The notes: generated by a model from the letters alone, not told the origin. Shown: positions 26,111 to 35,545, numbered from the stretch's first letter. The stretch is DNA of 64,000 nucleotides from DUPU01 sp050952465 (GCA_050952465.1 JBMNKZ010000002.1:248001-312000); one strand, 5' to 3'. Numbers and translations are program-made.

Positions 26111-28024
26111 TTGAAATTAGCCTTAGCACAAATGCAGGTAATTCCCGGCCGGCCGGACTTAAATTTCCAAACCATGGAACAAATGATTAATGATGCAAAA
26201 ACTGCAGGAACACAAATAATTGTTTTTCCGGAACTTTGCCTTTCCGGTTTGCTTTTGGGTGACACCTGGGAACAATTAGCCTTTCTAAAGGACTGTGAAA
26301 ACTGGGGGAAAAAAGTTATTCAGCTTTCCCAAGATATATGTATAGTCTTTGGCAATGTAGCTGTTGATTGGAATAAATCTAATTATGATCAACGGGTAAG
26401 GAAATACAATGCTTGTTTTATCGCCTACCAAGGAAGATTATGGGGCGGAGATAACTCTATCTATCCTTATCGCATTAAAACCTTACACCCAAATTATCGG
26501 GAATTTGATATAAGCAGGCATTTTTTTAGTATGACCCAACTGGTAGAAGAAACGGGAATTAACATTGAAGAACTGCTCCAGCCGGTAGACTTATTTATTG
26601 CAGGAAAACCTTTTCATCTCGGTTGCCTTCCTAGTGGAGACAATTGGAGTGATGACGATACAATTAAAACTGCTGCCGTCATAACTAAAAAAAGACCGGT
26701 CGACCTTTTAGTCCATATCTCCTGTTCTCCTTTTACCATAGGCAAAAACATAAAAAGAAACCGCATCTTATCCAGTCAGGCAAAAGATACTGCGATACCA
26801 TTAGCCTATGTAAACTGCACCGGAATGCAAAATAACGGGAAAACTGCTTATACTTTTGATGGATTAAGTTCTTTGTATAACAGAAAAGGAGAAGTTGCCG
26901 CCTTTTGTCCTGATTTTACTCCTATGCTCAAGTATGTTGAACTTTCTGATCTGTATCAGCTAAAAAATCAAGGAGAAAAAATTAATTATGTTCCAGGAAG
27001 GAGTATTACTGATATTTATCATGCACTTTTCTATGGTACCAAGCATTTTTTAGCCTCCATCGGCATGAAAAAGGTAGTAATCGGCCTTTCCGGCGGCATT
27101 GACTCAGCAGTTAACGCTTGCCTATACCGAAAAGTCTTAGGTAAAGAAAATGTGCTGCTGGTTAATATGCCTAGTATCTTTAACTCAGAAACCACTAAGG
27201 GCCTAGCCGCGAAACTCGCCAAAAATTTAGGCTGTCCATATACCATAATACCTATTCAGGAGGCAGTTGATTTGACCATAAAGGAAATAAATGGAACCCC
27301 TATCACTAACCTAACCAGCGGTGATATTACTTACCTAAGCGTAAGCCCATTGAATAAAGAAAATATTCAAGCCCGGGATAGATCCGCCCGGATATTGGCC
27401 GGATTGGCAGCTGCCTTCGGGGGAGGCTTTACCTGCAATGCCAATAAGACCGAGATCACTATTGGTTATTCTACTTTATATGGGGATCAAGCCGGGTTTT
27501 TAGCTGCTTTCGGTGATTTATGGAAATATCAAGTTTATGACCTTGCTAGGTATTTTAACGAAAAAGTCTATCAAAGGGAAGTAATTCCCCAAGGGATAAT
27601 TGATTTGGTACCCAGTGCCGAACTTTCTCTAGACCAAAACGTGGACGAAGATAAAGGAGATCCCATTAGTTACCCATATCATGATTATCTTTTTTGCTCT
27701 TTTATTGAACACGAGAATCCAGCCACACCGGAAGATATCTTAAGTTGGTACCGTGCGAAAACTTTGGAAGAAAGGTTAGGCTGTAGGGTGGGTTTAGTTA
27801 AAGAATTGTTTCCCGACGTTAAAACTTTTATTAAAGATTTAGAATACTGGTGGCAAAAGTTTACCGGGATTGCAGTAGCCAAAAGAATTCAAGCACCACC
27901 TATACTTGCGGTAAGCGGAAAAGCATATGGTTTTGACTTTCGAGAGGCACAAAACGGCCCCTATTTTACGGCAAAATACTATGAACTAAAAAAAGAACTT
28001 CTGGGAAATGAGGATAAAGCATGA
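26111..28024 (+). CDS. nadE: Glutamine-dependent NAD+ synthetase NadE
   Basis: A 637-residue two-domain enzyme. The N-terminal nitrilase/glutaminase domain (Glu in VFPELCLSGLLLG, catalytic Cys in LLVHISCSPFTIG) releases ammonia. The C-terminal synthetase has the P-loop VIGLSGGIDSAVNACL and the KTEITIGYSTLYGDQAG region. It converts deamido-NAD to NAD. The start is TTG 26111 after a GGGAGG ribosome site. It overlaps the next gene by 4 bp (ATGA), so the two are translationally coupled. Confidence 0.93.
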   Translation: MKLALAQMQVIPGRPDLNFQTMEQMINDAKTAGTQIIVFPELCLSGLLLGDTWEQLAFLKDCENWGKKVIQLSQDICIVFGNVAVDWNKSNYDQRVRKYNACFIAYQGRLWGGDNSIYPYRIKTLHPNYREFDISRHFFSMTQLVEETGINIEELLQPVDLFIAGKPFHLGCLPSGDNWSDDDTIKTAAVITKKRPVDLLVHISCSPFTIGKNIKRNRILSSQAKDTAIPLAYVNCTGMQNNGKTAYTFDGLSSLYNRKGEVAAFCPDFTPMLKYVELSDLYQLKNQGEKINYVPGRSITDIYHALFYGTKHFLASIGMKKVVIGLSGGIDSAVNACLYRKVLGKENVLLVNMPSIFNSETTKGLAAKLAKNLGCPYTIIPIQEAVDLTIKEINGTPITNLTSGDITYLSVSPLNKENIQARDRSARILAGLAAAFGGGFTCNANKTEITIGYSTLYGDQAGFLAAFGDLWKYQVYDLARYFNEKVYQREVIPQGIIDLVPSAELSLDQNVDEDKGDPISYPYHDYLFCSFIEHENPATPEDILSWYRAKTLEERLGCRVGLVKELFPDVKTFIKDLEYWWQKFTGIAVAKRIQAPPILAVSGKAYGFDFREAQNGPYFTAKYYELKKELLGNEDKA

Positions 28025-28674
28025 AAATTAAACTTATTGGGTGCGCCTCTACTATGAATGAGGTACACTGGCTAGGGTTATCCGAGGATATGGATTGTGA
28101 ATTTCTTGATTTTGATCTTCACGGCAAACCGGCGAAACTACATACTAAATTGCAGGAAATTATTGACCAAAGCCAAGATTATGATTTGATCATTCTCACC
28201 TATAATAGGTGTTCTAACTTACTAATTGATCTTATTTCTCCTAAAGTACCCATGATCTTTCCCAATACCCATGACTGTATCGGACTACTCTTAGGATCCA
28301 ATGCCCGGCATCTGGAATTTTATCACAATAATCCAGCTGTTTATTATTTTAGTCAGGGATGGTTGGACTACGGAAGAACTCCTTATGCTGAATATCTGGA
28401 ATATGTGGAAAGGTACGGGGAAGAAACTGCTAAAAGCCTAATTACTACCCTTTACGGAGGATATAAAAAGGCAATTCTGATCATTACCCCTGGTATGGGA
28501 AATATTGACTACTATCGAGAAAAAATGAAATCCATCGCCGATTTTTTTGGTTGGGAAACAGCGGAGATAGAGGGGGATATTGGACTATTAAGTTCCTTGC
28601 TTCAGGGAAAAGAAAACCCGGACCTGATTAGAATTCCCCCAGGAGTCCGGGTCTCGGAAGAACATTTCTCTTAA
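28021..28674 (+). CDS. DUF1638 domain protein
   Basis: A 217-residue cytoplasmic protein matching the DUF1638 pattern: LHGKPAKLHTKLQEIIDQ, LILTYNRCSNLL, FPNTHDCIGLLLGS, YYFSQGWLDYG. Function is unknown. Genes of this family often occur near corrinoid methyltransferase genes in acetogens and methanogens; here the mttB cluster is about 10 kb away. The ATG overlaps the nadE stop. Confidence 0.8.
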   Translation: MKIKLIGCASTMNEVHWLGLSEDMDCEFLDFDLHGKPAKLHTKLQEIIDQSQDYDLIILTYNRCSNLLIDLISPKVPMIFPNTHDCIGLLLGSNARHLEFYHNNPAVYYFSQGWLDYGRTPYAEYLEYVERYGEETAKSLITTLYGGYKKAILIITPGMGNIDYYREKMKSIADFFGWETAEIEGDIGLLSSLLQGKENPDLIRIPPGVRVSEEHFS

Positions 28675-28690
28675 GTTTTATTTATTTTCA

Positions 28691-31171
28691 TTATTTATTC
28701 CGTTGAACTAATCCCCGGGAACCATCAATAGTAACCTTTTCCCCATCTTCTAATATACCTGTGATACCCCTTACACCCATTACCGCAGGAATACCATATT
28801 CCCGAGCAATGATGGCTGCATGGGATACTGTACTGCCATACTCTACTACCAGTCCACCTATAAAAGAGAAGACAGGTGTCCAAGCAGGATTAGTATATTG
28901 GGCTACCAGGATATCGCCGGGTCTTAACCGGGCGAAATCCCGGGGATCAGTAATAATTTTACATGGACCCGAAATCACCCCACTACTGGCTCCGATCCCT
29001 GACAGCACGTTTACTCCCTGCTCAGCTACTTTTATTTTTCTCCCAGACCACCTTTTCCGCCTTCGTTCTTGCTTTTGCATCCGGGAATTAATTTTTTCTG
29101 CCATTTCTAATTTACTTACTTTTTGATGGCTATACAAGGCATAAATCAAATCCTTTACTTCAAAAAAGGTTAAATACATAATCTTCTCTTCATGATCCAA
29201 AAGCCCCCGCCTTACCAAACGCCTTCCCATCTCCAAAAAAAGCGTCCGAAATACAGTCATGGCTTGAGTCAGGTAAAAGTGGCTATTCTCCCGGAAGGCA
29301 TTATATTTTCGGGCGGAAGAAATTAATTTCTCTGAAAAACTTCCTAAAGTTAATAACCTAAATAAGCCTTTACCGGTTAATTGGCGTAATTTTTCTTCCG
29401 CTTCTTTTCTTCTTTCAGGCATGTTATCCTGATGGAGGTAGGAATTCTCATCTGCAATAAGAATTCCCTTTAGCATTCCCCAGACAATTTCCGGTCTCTC
29501 CCGCCAGGTTGGGGCGGCCAAACCGCCCAATCCTTGAGATAATTCTCGATCTCCGTATTTATTTAGAAAATCTTGAAAATCATAGAGGAATTCCCTTCCA
29601 TCATCTATTTCTCCCAAGGCAGATTCCAGTCTACCGGCTTCCTGACTAATGATCATATGCTTCACTGCCGGGTTTATCTTTGCCTTTAAGGCCAGTTCCA
29701 TTAACTTAGTATTGACTTCTCCCGTCATATGATTTTGTCCTGAAAGCAAGCCTTCCAATATCACCTGACCTTCTTCTTTATTAAGAAACGTCAGCAGTCG
29801 AGACAGTAAATTATACATTGTCCCGTATTGAATATATAATAAATAGCGAAAGGTTAACGCCCTTTGCAAATCTCTCAAGGCGTCCTCCACATACTCCCAA
29901 ATGATTTCTAAAGGGAACTGCTTAATACTTTCATCCTTTAATAAACGCAAATATTTATCAAAGGCCGCTTCATTTTCCTTCCACTCCCGTTCAATATCCC
30001 AACCGGTAGCCTTTTTCACCTTGAATAATCGGGTTGGCCGTATCTTGATCGCCGGAGGAACAAAAAATTCGGGGAAATTTCCTTCCTCCACCCGACGCCA
30101 CTCCACATAGGGTACAGTAAAACCCAAATTCTTATAAGCGTTAAACAAACTCAGATAATATATTTTAACAATCATGCCGTCTATAGGAAGAATGGGCTCT
30201 GGAAATCGCTCATTAATATTTGTCCAGATTTCTTTTTGGATTTTCGTCATTTTGTCAGAATGAATGGTAACGGGTTCTTCATCTTCCAAAGTAGTTATGG
30301 GGCGAGTTTGCAGGAGGTAAATTTCCCCCCGGTAGAGAGCCCATTCAATATCCTGATACTCTTCATACATAAACTCCAGCTTCGCCCCATGATCCGCCAA
30401 AGTTTTTATTTGAAAGTCAGTAAGGTAAGGATAATTTTCAATGGTCTCTTTAGAAATAATATGCAACGTCTCTTTTTCTACAATATATCTGTCTGCATTT
30501 TTTTCTCCTAAAACCAGGCCTTCTCCCAGCCCCTTTACCGCTTCAATATAAAACTCCTTACGGGAATTGGTGATAGGATTTGCCGTAAACATTACCCCTG
30601 CCGCCTGGGCCGGGATCATTTCTTGCACGATTACAGCCATAGCAATATTAGATTGGCCAATGCCTTTTTGGTAACGATAATGAATTGCCCGGGGAGTCCA
30701 AAGAGAAGCCCAACATTTTTTTATTGCGGTAATCATATCCGGATAGCTTTCAATATTTAAAAAACTATCTAATTGCCCAGCAAATGAGGCAGAAGGGAGG
30801 TCTTCTGCCGTAGCTGATGAGCGGACGGCTACTAGAAAATGTTCACTTCCCTTTCTCAATTGGTCATAAGCATCTTTTAATTGAGCTTCAATGGCTTCCG
30901 GAAGGTCTAGATTAGCAAATTCCTGAAAGATATCCTGGGAAACCTCATTAATCTTATCCAGACTTTCTCCCTGCACTTCTTCTGCCATGTTTGTTATTTT
31001 CTTTAAAATCCCTAAACTTTTTAAAGTTTGGAAATAGGCAGCCGAACTTAAACAAAAACCTGGCGGTGTCCTCATCTCCCGAGCGATCACCCCCAAGTTC
31101 ACCGCTTTGCTGCCAAAGCTCACTTGATGTCTAAATTTGATGTCAGGCAGCCATAGAATCATTTCATCCAT
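28691..31171 (-). CDS. PEP/pyruvate-binding phosphotransferase (Rph/PpsA-like; domain order as in rifampicin phosphotransferase)
   Basis: 826 residues. The N-terminal PPDK-type ATP-grasp domain (VNLGVIAREMRTPPGFCLSS; SATAEDLPSASFAGQLDSFLN; MTANP region VMFTANPITNSRKEF) is followed by a middle region without clear motifs. The swivelling phospho-histidine domain comes last (GSTVSHAAIIAREYGIPAV, His784). PEP synthase would have the His domain internally and a PEP-binding TIM barrel after it; that barrel is missing. The layout therefore matches rifampicin phosphotransferase and related dikinase-like enzymes. The substrate is unknown. Confidence 0.82.
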   Translation of the reverse strand: MDEMILWLPDIKFRHQVSFGSKAVNLGVIAREMRTPPGFCLSSAAYFQTLKSLGILKKITNMAEEVQGESLDKINEVSQDIFQEFANLDLPEAIEAQLKDAYDQLRKGSEHFLVAVRSSATAEDLPSASFAGQLDSFLNIESYPDMITAIKKCWASLWTPRAIHYRYQKGIGQSNIAMAVIVQEMIPAQAAGVMFTANPITNSRKEFYIEAVKGLGEGLVLGEKNADRYIVEKETLHIISKETIENYPYLTDFQIKTLADHGAKLEFMYEEYQDIEWALYRGEIYLLQTRPITTLEDEEPVTIHSDKMTKIQKEIWTNINERFPEPILPIDGMIVKIYYLSLFNAYKNLGFTVPYVEWRRVEEGNFPEFFVPPAIKIRPTRLFKVKKATGWDIEREWKENEAAFDKYLRLLKDESIKQFPLEIIWEYVEDALRDLQRALTFRYLLYIQYGTMYNLLSRLLTFLNKEEGQVILEGLLSGQNHMTGEVNTKLMELALKAKINPAVKHMIISQEAGRLESALGEIDDGREFLYDFQDFLNKYGDRELSQGLGGLAAPTWRERPEIVWGMLKGILIADENSYLHQDNMPERRKEAEEKLRQLTGKGLFRLLTLGSFSEKLISSARKYNAFRENSHFYLTQAMTVFRTLFLEMGRRLVRRGLLDHEEKIMYLTFFEVKDLIYALYSHQKVSKLEMAEKINSRMQKQERRRKRWSGRKIKVAEQGVNVLSGIGASSGVISGPCKIITDPRDFARLRPGDILVAQYTNPAWTPVFSFIGGLVVEYGSTVSHAAIIAREYGIPAVMGVRGITGILEDGEKVTIDGSRGLVQRNK

Positions 31172-31339
31172 TTTTCTCCTCCTGGTTTCCCGGAAGTTAC
31201 TACTATTTATCTCTTAAGTTTTAGTTTATCATACTTATGAATATGGAAAAAGGGGCTGTCGTAAAAACGGCGGGCGAATCTTGATTTGCTCTTACATATT
31301 GTAATATATAACCAAAAATGTTAGTCCAATATCTTGTGA

Positions 31340-31380
31340 GAAGGGATAAAAATAAGGAGAGGCAACACCTCTCCTAAAAA
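31340..31380 (-). terminator. Terminator of the RACo-like gene
   Basis: AGGAGAGG (31355-31362) pairs with CCTCTCCT (31368-31375). On the minus strand the stem is followed by TTATTTTTAT. Confidence 0.8.
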
Positions 31381-31383
31381 CTT

Positions 31384-33180
31384 TTAAGCGGAAAAACTTA
31401 AAGAACTGATAAATCGGTCCTGAAAATCTGCCCGAGCCGATAACTCTAAGTGTTTCACCTGTCGGGCGACTTTTTCCGCCTTTTGACGCATTTCTTTTGA
31501 AACTAAGAATTTACGTGCCCCTGCCCCAGCGGCATTTCCCACAGAGTATATTCTGTCGGGATCAATAGGTGGCAAAAGCCCAATGCCTAAAGCACTAAAC
31601 TTATTGATATAGCTGCCAAAAGCACCTGCGAGTAACACTCCATCTATTTCTTGGATCGTGAGATTCAACTGTTCTAATAATACCTGAATTCCCGCGGCAA
31701 TAGCAGCTTTGGCCAATTGCAGTTCCCGTATATCCCTTTGAGTCAGTACTACTTCCTCACCCAAACTGTCTTCTTTATAGGCCAGAATAAAATAGGCACC
31801 CAAATCTTCACTGCTACCTAATCTTTTCTGAAGACCGGGGGGAAGATGCCCCGCATTTTCCTTGGAAAGAAGCCGGCCGCTGGCCTCAATAATCCCCGCC
31901 TGCACCATTTCTGCCACCGCATCCATTAACCCTGACCCGCAAATTCCCTTAGCCGGTTGGTTACCAATCACTTTAATTTCCACATCATCTTTTATTACTA
32001 CCCTTTCAATGGCACCCTTGGCCGCTCTCATACCAAATCTAATCTGCGCTCCCTCAAAAGCAGGCCCTGCCGCCGTAGAGCAGGAAATCATCTCCCCATT
32101 CTTAGCCAGTACAATCTCCCCGTTAGTTCCAATATCTATGACTAAATAAATTCCTTCCTTTTTATATAGATCCGTAGACATTATAACCCCGATGGTATCT
32201 CCTCCTACATATCCTGCAATACTGGGTGTAACATAAACCTTGGCATGGGGTGCAATGTCAACGCCCAGTTCCTTGGCTTCAACCTGCACCGCCTCTGACA
32301 CCACCGGAATAAAAGGTGCCGTAGCTAAATTAGTAGGATCTGCTTTTAAGAATAGATGGCTCATGGTGGTATTACCCACTACCGTCATTTGATAAATGCT
32401 CTGGGGAGAAATCCCATTATCTTTAGCTAGCTTTGCCGCTAACCGATTGATTACTTGAATCACCCGTCGGTTTAGCTGATCCAAACCTTCCGGATTTTGA
32501 TTGACATGATCAATCCTGGCAATAACATCTGCCCCAAAAGTAGCCTGGGGATTACTAGCCGATGCTACACCCAAAGTTTCTCCCGTAATTAAATTCATTA
32601 ATGCTACCACTACTGAGGTCGTTCCAATATCAACGGCAATCCCGAATAATTTCTCTTTCGTATCTCCTGGTTCCACTGCTAAAACCTGCTGTTGGGAAAT
32701 CACGGCTGTCACTAAACCCTTGGCTTTTTTATCCCGCACCGCTTTTGGCAGAGAGCGCAAAGCCTCCAGTCTAATTTCTAAACCGTTATCATCTAAGGCA
32801 TTTAATAGTCTTTCCCCATCAGAATGTTGATTTTCTAAAGAAGCCGCGGTTACGTTAACGGCTTTCTTAATAATACCAGGATCAATCTTAACATTCAGGT
32901 CAGCCAAAGACAGCTCATTCTTGCGATGTAAAGAAACCTCCAACTGGGGAATTTCTACCGTCATATCCCGGTTAACCTGAGTACGACACGCCAGAGCCCA
33001 CTGGTAAACTCCTTTTTCATTAAGAACCCGCACCCGGCATTTACCGCAAGAACCATTTCCCCCACAGGGCCCATCTAATTCAACGCCCGCCTGCCCCGCT
33101 GCCTGTAGGATGTTTTTGTCTGCTGTAACTTCGACTTGAATATTGTCCGGCAAAAAAGTTACACGCAAGTTATTTCCCAT
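31384..33180 (-). CDS. RACo/RamA-type corrinoid reductive activation protein (2Fe-2S ferredoxin plus ASKHA ATPase domain)
   Basis: About 598 residues from ATG 33180, which has the better-spaced GAGGAGG. The N-terminal plant-type 2Fe-2S domain has Cys39, Cys45, Cys48 and Cys65 (GPCGGNGSCGKCRV, then ALACRTQV). A linker is followed by the DUF4445 ASKHA domain (VDIGTTSVVVALMNL; LVIDIGTNGEIVL; GAAKGAIERV; LLAGAFGSYIN). In the family these proteins use ATP to re-reduce inactive Co(II) corrinoid proteins to Co(I). The nearby MttB genes need such an activator. No corrinoid protein is adjacent. Confidence 0.92.
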   Translation of the reverse strand: MGNNLRVTFLPDNIQVEVTADKNILQAAGQAGVELDGPCGGNGSCGKCRVRVLNEKGVYQWALACRTQVNRDMTVEIPQLEVSLHRKNELSLADLNVKIDPGIIKKAVNVTAASLENQHSDGERLLNALDDNGLEIRLEALRSLPKAVRDKKAKGLVTAVISQQQVLAVEPGDTKEKLFGIAVDIGTTSVVVALMNLITGETLGVASASNPQATFGADVIARIDHVNQNPEGLDQLNRRVIQVINRLAAKLAKDNGISPQSIYQMTVVGNTTMSHLFLKADPTNLATAPFIPVVSEAVQVEAKELGVDIAPHAKVYVTPSIAGYVGGDTIGVIMSTDLYKKEGIYLVIDIGTNGEIVLAKNGEMISCSTAAGPAFEGAQIRFGMRAAKGAIERVVIKDDVEIKVIGNQPAKGICGSGLMDAVAEMVQAGIIEASGRLLSKENAGHLPPGLQKRLGSSEDLGAYFILAYKEDSLGEEVVLTQRDIRELQLAKAAIAAGIQVLLEQLNLTIQEIDGVLLAGAFGSYINKFSALGIGLLPPIDPDRIYSVGNAAGAGARKFLVSKEMRQKAEKVARQVKHLELSARADFQDRFISSLSFSA

Positions 33181-33238
33181 CTCCATCCTCCTCTAATAAA
33201 GTCTATCCCTCCCGAACATCTCTTAGCTTATCATAGTT

Positions 33239-34102
33239 CTACATCAATTCTTGATATCCTTCAGATTTAGAGAAGAGTGTTACCCTATCATAAATCTCCT
33301 GCTCCAAATCTTCTAATTTTTTAATTATATTCTTAATTTTACGATGATAATTCCTTGGTAAGATATAAAACTTGGTTCGCTCTTCTTCCTCCTCGACACC
33401 GGTAATTAAATAAATTTTATGAATCATATCATCATGAACCTTGCAGGCCTGATAAGCATCATTAATTGACCGGGCAATAGTAGAAGGTTCAATCTCCTCC
33501 TTTTGTACCGGAGCAATCATTCCCTTTTTGACTTTAATTACGTCACCTGTACGTAAGATAAAAATTGGTTTGTCATGTACCATATTATCCCGATAGCGAT
33601 AAAGATTACAAAATTTTTTCCATAATACCGTATACTTATTGAATTTATTCTTTCCGAATTGGTTTGCCAACTCCTCCCACTTATCCAAAGTACTCATCCT
33701 ATCATAAAGACGGCTGATATTATGCAGGATAGTTTCTTTTACCTCGTCTTGAACATTATTTAAGATCCGATGATTAATCAAATATGTAGCAAAGGAATTA
33801 ATAAAAGACTCCAATGAAAAAGTGACATATAATTTAGTAGTACAGGAATGTGCGATTAATTCTTCATACATCTCAACCATCTTATCTTCCAAACGCTGTC
33901 CGGTTTTGTTCCTTTCTAAGCTTCTTAAGCTCTTGTCCCAGCCTTTGATCATTAAAAAGGATAATAATTCCTTGTTTTCGTGGGCTAAATCATATATTTC
34001 GCAAGCACTTCGGTAACATAGTTTTAAGTATGTCTCCGTACATGAAACTAAATATTCCGTTTGTGATTTATAAGCATCCCCCGTGTATAATAACCCGAAC
34101 AT
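33239..34102 (-). CDS. Hypothetical helical protein with HEPN-like R-x4-H motif
   Basis: A 287-residue, largely helical soluble protein of no family I recognise. Residues 171-176 read RDNMVH within YRYRDNMVHDKPIF, matching the R-x4-6-H catalytic motif of HEPN ribonuclease domains at the expected helix end; the preceding region is helical as in HEPN folds. The promoter region has an AGTATGATT/AATCATACT dyad. The stop is TAG. An RNA-related or toxin-like role is a guess. It is the first gene upstream of the RACo gene on the same strand, 58 bp away. Confidence 0.6.
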   Translation of the reverse strand: MFGLLYTGDAYKSQTEYLVSCTETYLKLCYRSACEIYDLAHENKELLSFLMIKGWDKSLRSLERNKTGQRLEDKMVEMYEELIAHSCTTKLYVTFSLESFINSFATYLINHRILNNVQDEVKETILHNISRLYDRMSTLDKWEELANQFGKNKFNKYTVLWKKFCNLYRYRDNMVHDKPIFILRTGDVIKVKKGMIAPVQKEEIEPSTIARSINDAYQACKVHDDMIHKIYLITGVEEEEERTKFYILPRNYHRKIKNIIKKLEDLEQEIYDRVTLFSKSEGYQELM

Positions 34103-34118
34103 ATCATACCTCCAGCTA

Positions 34119-34161
34119 AGTATGATTCCCTTGATCTTGAATTCTCATACTAAATCATACT
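34119..34161 (-). promoter_or_regulatory. Inverted repeat upstream of the HEPN-like gene
   Basis: AGTATGATT (34119-34127) and AATCATACT (34153-34161) form a 9-bp dyad with a 25-nt gap; a further TAGTATGA copy lies next to the upstream arm. The dyad is 17 bp or more before the start codon and may be an operator or a leader hairpin. Confidence 0.45.
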
Positions 34162-34336
34162 ATTTAAGCCCCTCATCTTTTCCTTTTCTCTTTTATTTTT
34201 CGGAAAAATCTATGAAACTTCTCTCACCTTTTGGACGAACCAGTAATATTATATAAAAGAAAAGGAAACAAGCTTACTCCTAAATGAGACCAATCAGTAA
34301 AGCTTTCTCCTCATTAATCTCAAGGAGGACATAAAA

Positions 34337-34756
34337 ATGCGAAGGCGTCGGAGATCTAGAAGAGATCTAAACTTTATAGAAAATTTAAATGAGAATCTTG
34401 AGGATCAATCGGATTCTCTGTCTGAAAGCCCCAAAGTAAGTATGCGGCCGGAGGAATCATCACCATCAGATTCCGCAAATTGGAAAGACGTGGATACTGA
34501 GACCATCTTAAAATGCGAAGCAGAGTTTTTCTGTCAGGTACTCCGGCGGCTGTTAAAAGAACTTAATTGTGCCCGTAACATGGATGATTTGGACGATGTT
34601 ATCTCCCTATCAGCCAAGTTTTTGGAAGCAAGTGCTGCCAAAGAACAAGCTATCGCCTATCAAATTGCGGTTTCAAAAGGTATACATTGCCCTGTGAAAA
34701 AAAAGTCTAACTCCAAGTGCAATTTAGTTAAAGATAACAAAGAAGAAAAAGATTAA
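34337..34756 (+). CDS. Small hypothetical protein, Arg-rich start and helical Cys-containing core
   Basis: 139 residues. It opens with a basic patch (MRRRRRSRRDL), followed by an acidic Ser-rich linker, a helical core with two or three Cys (CEAEFFCQVLRRLLKELNCA ... FLEASAAKEQAIAYQIAV), and a basic tail. The helical core resembles the next gene's product, including the K-E-(Q/K)-A-I-A motif, so the two seem to be paralogues. AAGGAGG precedes the ATG. Family and function unknown; spore or envelope structural proteins would be one thought. Confidence 0.65.
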   Translation: MRRRRRSRRDLNFIENLNENLEDQSDSLSESPKVSMRPEESSPSDSANWKDVDTETILKCEAEFFCQVLRRLLKELNCARNMDDLDDVISLSAKFLEASAAKEQAIAYQIAVSKGIHCPVKKKSNSKCNLVKDNKEEKD

Positions 34757-34826
34757 CGAATCAAGAATTAGGCGAAAACATTTCTGCCTAATAAAAAGAT
34801 AAATAAAATATAGGGGGTCGCTTATT

Positions 34827-35117
34827 TTGTCTTATAATCCTGACCGTTGCAAAGAAAACGCTTTTAAGGAAATTGCCCAGGCTGAGGCAGATGTAGCCCA
34901 GTGCATGGCAGACTTTGTTTGCTGCATTTTGGACGAGTTGAAACATGACCATAAGCATACTGTTGAAGAGAAAATTGAGTTGTTCAGATGCCTGATTCTT
35001 GCCGCTGCCGTAAAAGAAAAGGCTATTGCCGCCGTTGTTAATGCTCTGGCGAACAACACTCTGGCACAAAAAGGCCCTTGCGACGCAGCTAATGTTTTTT
35101 CCGATGATGATGATTAA
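34827..35117 (+). CDS. Small hypothetical Cys-rich helical protein, paralogue of the preceding gene
   Basis: 96 residues starting at TTG 34827 after GGGGGT. The helical core (QCMADFVCCILDELKHDHKH, then LFRCLILAAAVKEKAIAAVVNAL) contains CC and further Cys, with an acidic DDDD end. It shares the helix pattern and KEKAIA motif with the product 70 bp upstream. It is followed by a strong terminator, so the two genes form a small plus-strand unit. Function unknown. Confidence 0.65.
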   Translation: MSYNPDRCKENAFKEIAQAEADVAQCMADFVCCILDELKHDHKHTVEEKIELFRCLILAAAVKEKAIAAVVNALANNTLAQKGPCDAANVFSDDDD

Positions 35118-35132
35118 AACTGGACAAGAATA

Positions 35133-35160
35133 AGAGGGGATTTCAAACCCCTCTTTTTTT
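35133..35160 (+). terminator. Terminator of the small-protein pair
   Basis: AGAGGGG (35133-35139) pairs with CCCCTCT (35148-35154), followed by a run of T. The T run overlaps the stop of the convergent gene. Confidence 0.88.
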
Positions 35161-35545
35161 ATCTCTTTGTTCTTAGCCTTAGGCATTCATCTGCGGCCTT
35201 TTTTGCCCCTTCTAAGCAATTATCCATAATAATTTTTAAGTCATCCGGCAAGGCATTATCGATATGTATCCCAGCCGTAACCGCAACCACCTCTTTAGTT
35301 TTTCGGCAAAGAATATTTCCTACCTGCTCTGCAACGACCACATCTTTATGTCCCGGCACCGTTATAACCCAAGTATCGCAACTCGTACCTGAGCCCGTAA
35401 GACTTTTTCTGGGTGTAACAAGAACCACCCCCCCTACATGGGTTTTATCTCCCCCGGTAAGTAAAACATTGATGCCATCCATGGTCAAAATCACATTCAA
35501 GTGAACCTTATACTTTCCTTTTCCGGCCTCAATTATAAATTGCAT
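35159..35545 (-). CDS. Small protein, possible LpdD-like (prenylated-flavin decarboxylase chaperone) family
   Basis: About 128 residues from ATG 35545 (GGAGG five bases upstream); the ATG at 35557 overlaps the ribosome site. The beta-rich sequence NVLLTGGDKTHVGGVVLVTP, then WVITVPGHKDVVVAEQVGNILC, recalls LpdD-like proteins that accompany UbiD-type decarboxylases. No UbiD or UbiX gene is in the window. The call is tentative; it could be an unrelated ring-forming small protein. Confidence 0.5.
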   Translation of the reverse strand: MQFIIEAGKGKYKVHLNVILTMDGINVLLTGGDKTHVGGVVLVTPRKSLTGSGTSCDTWVITVPGHKDVVVAEQVGNILCRKTKEVVAVTAGIHIDNALPDDLKIIMDNCLEGAKKAADECLRLRTKR

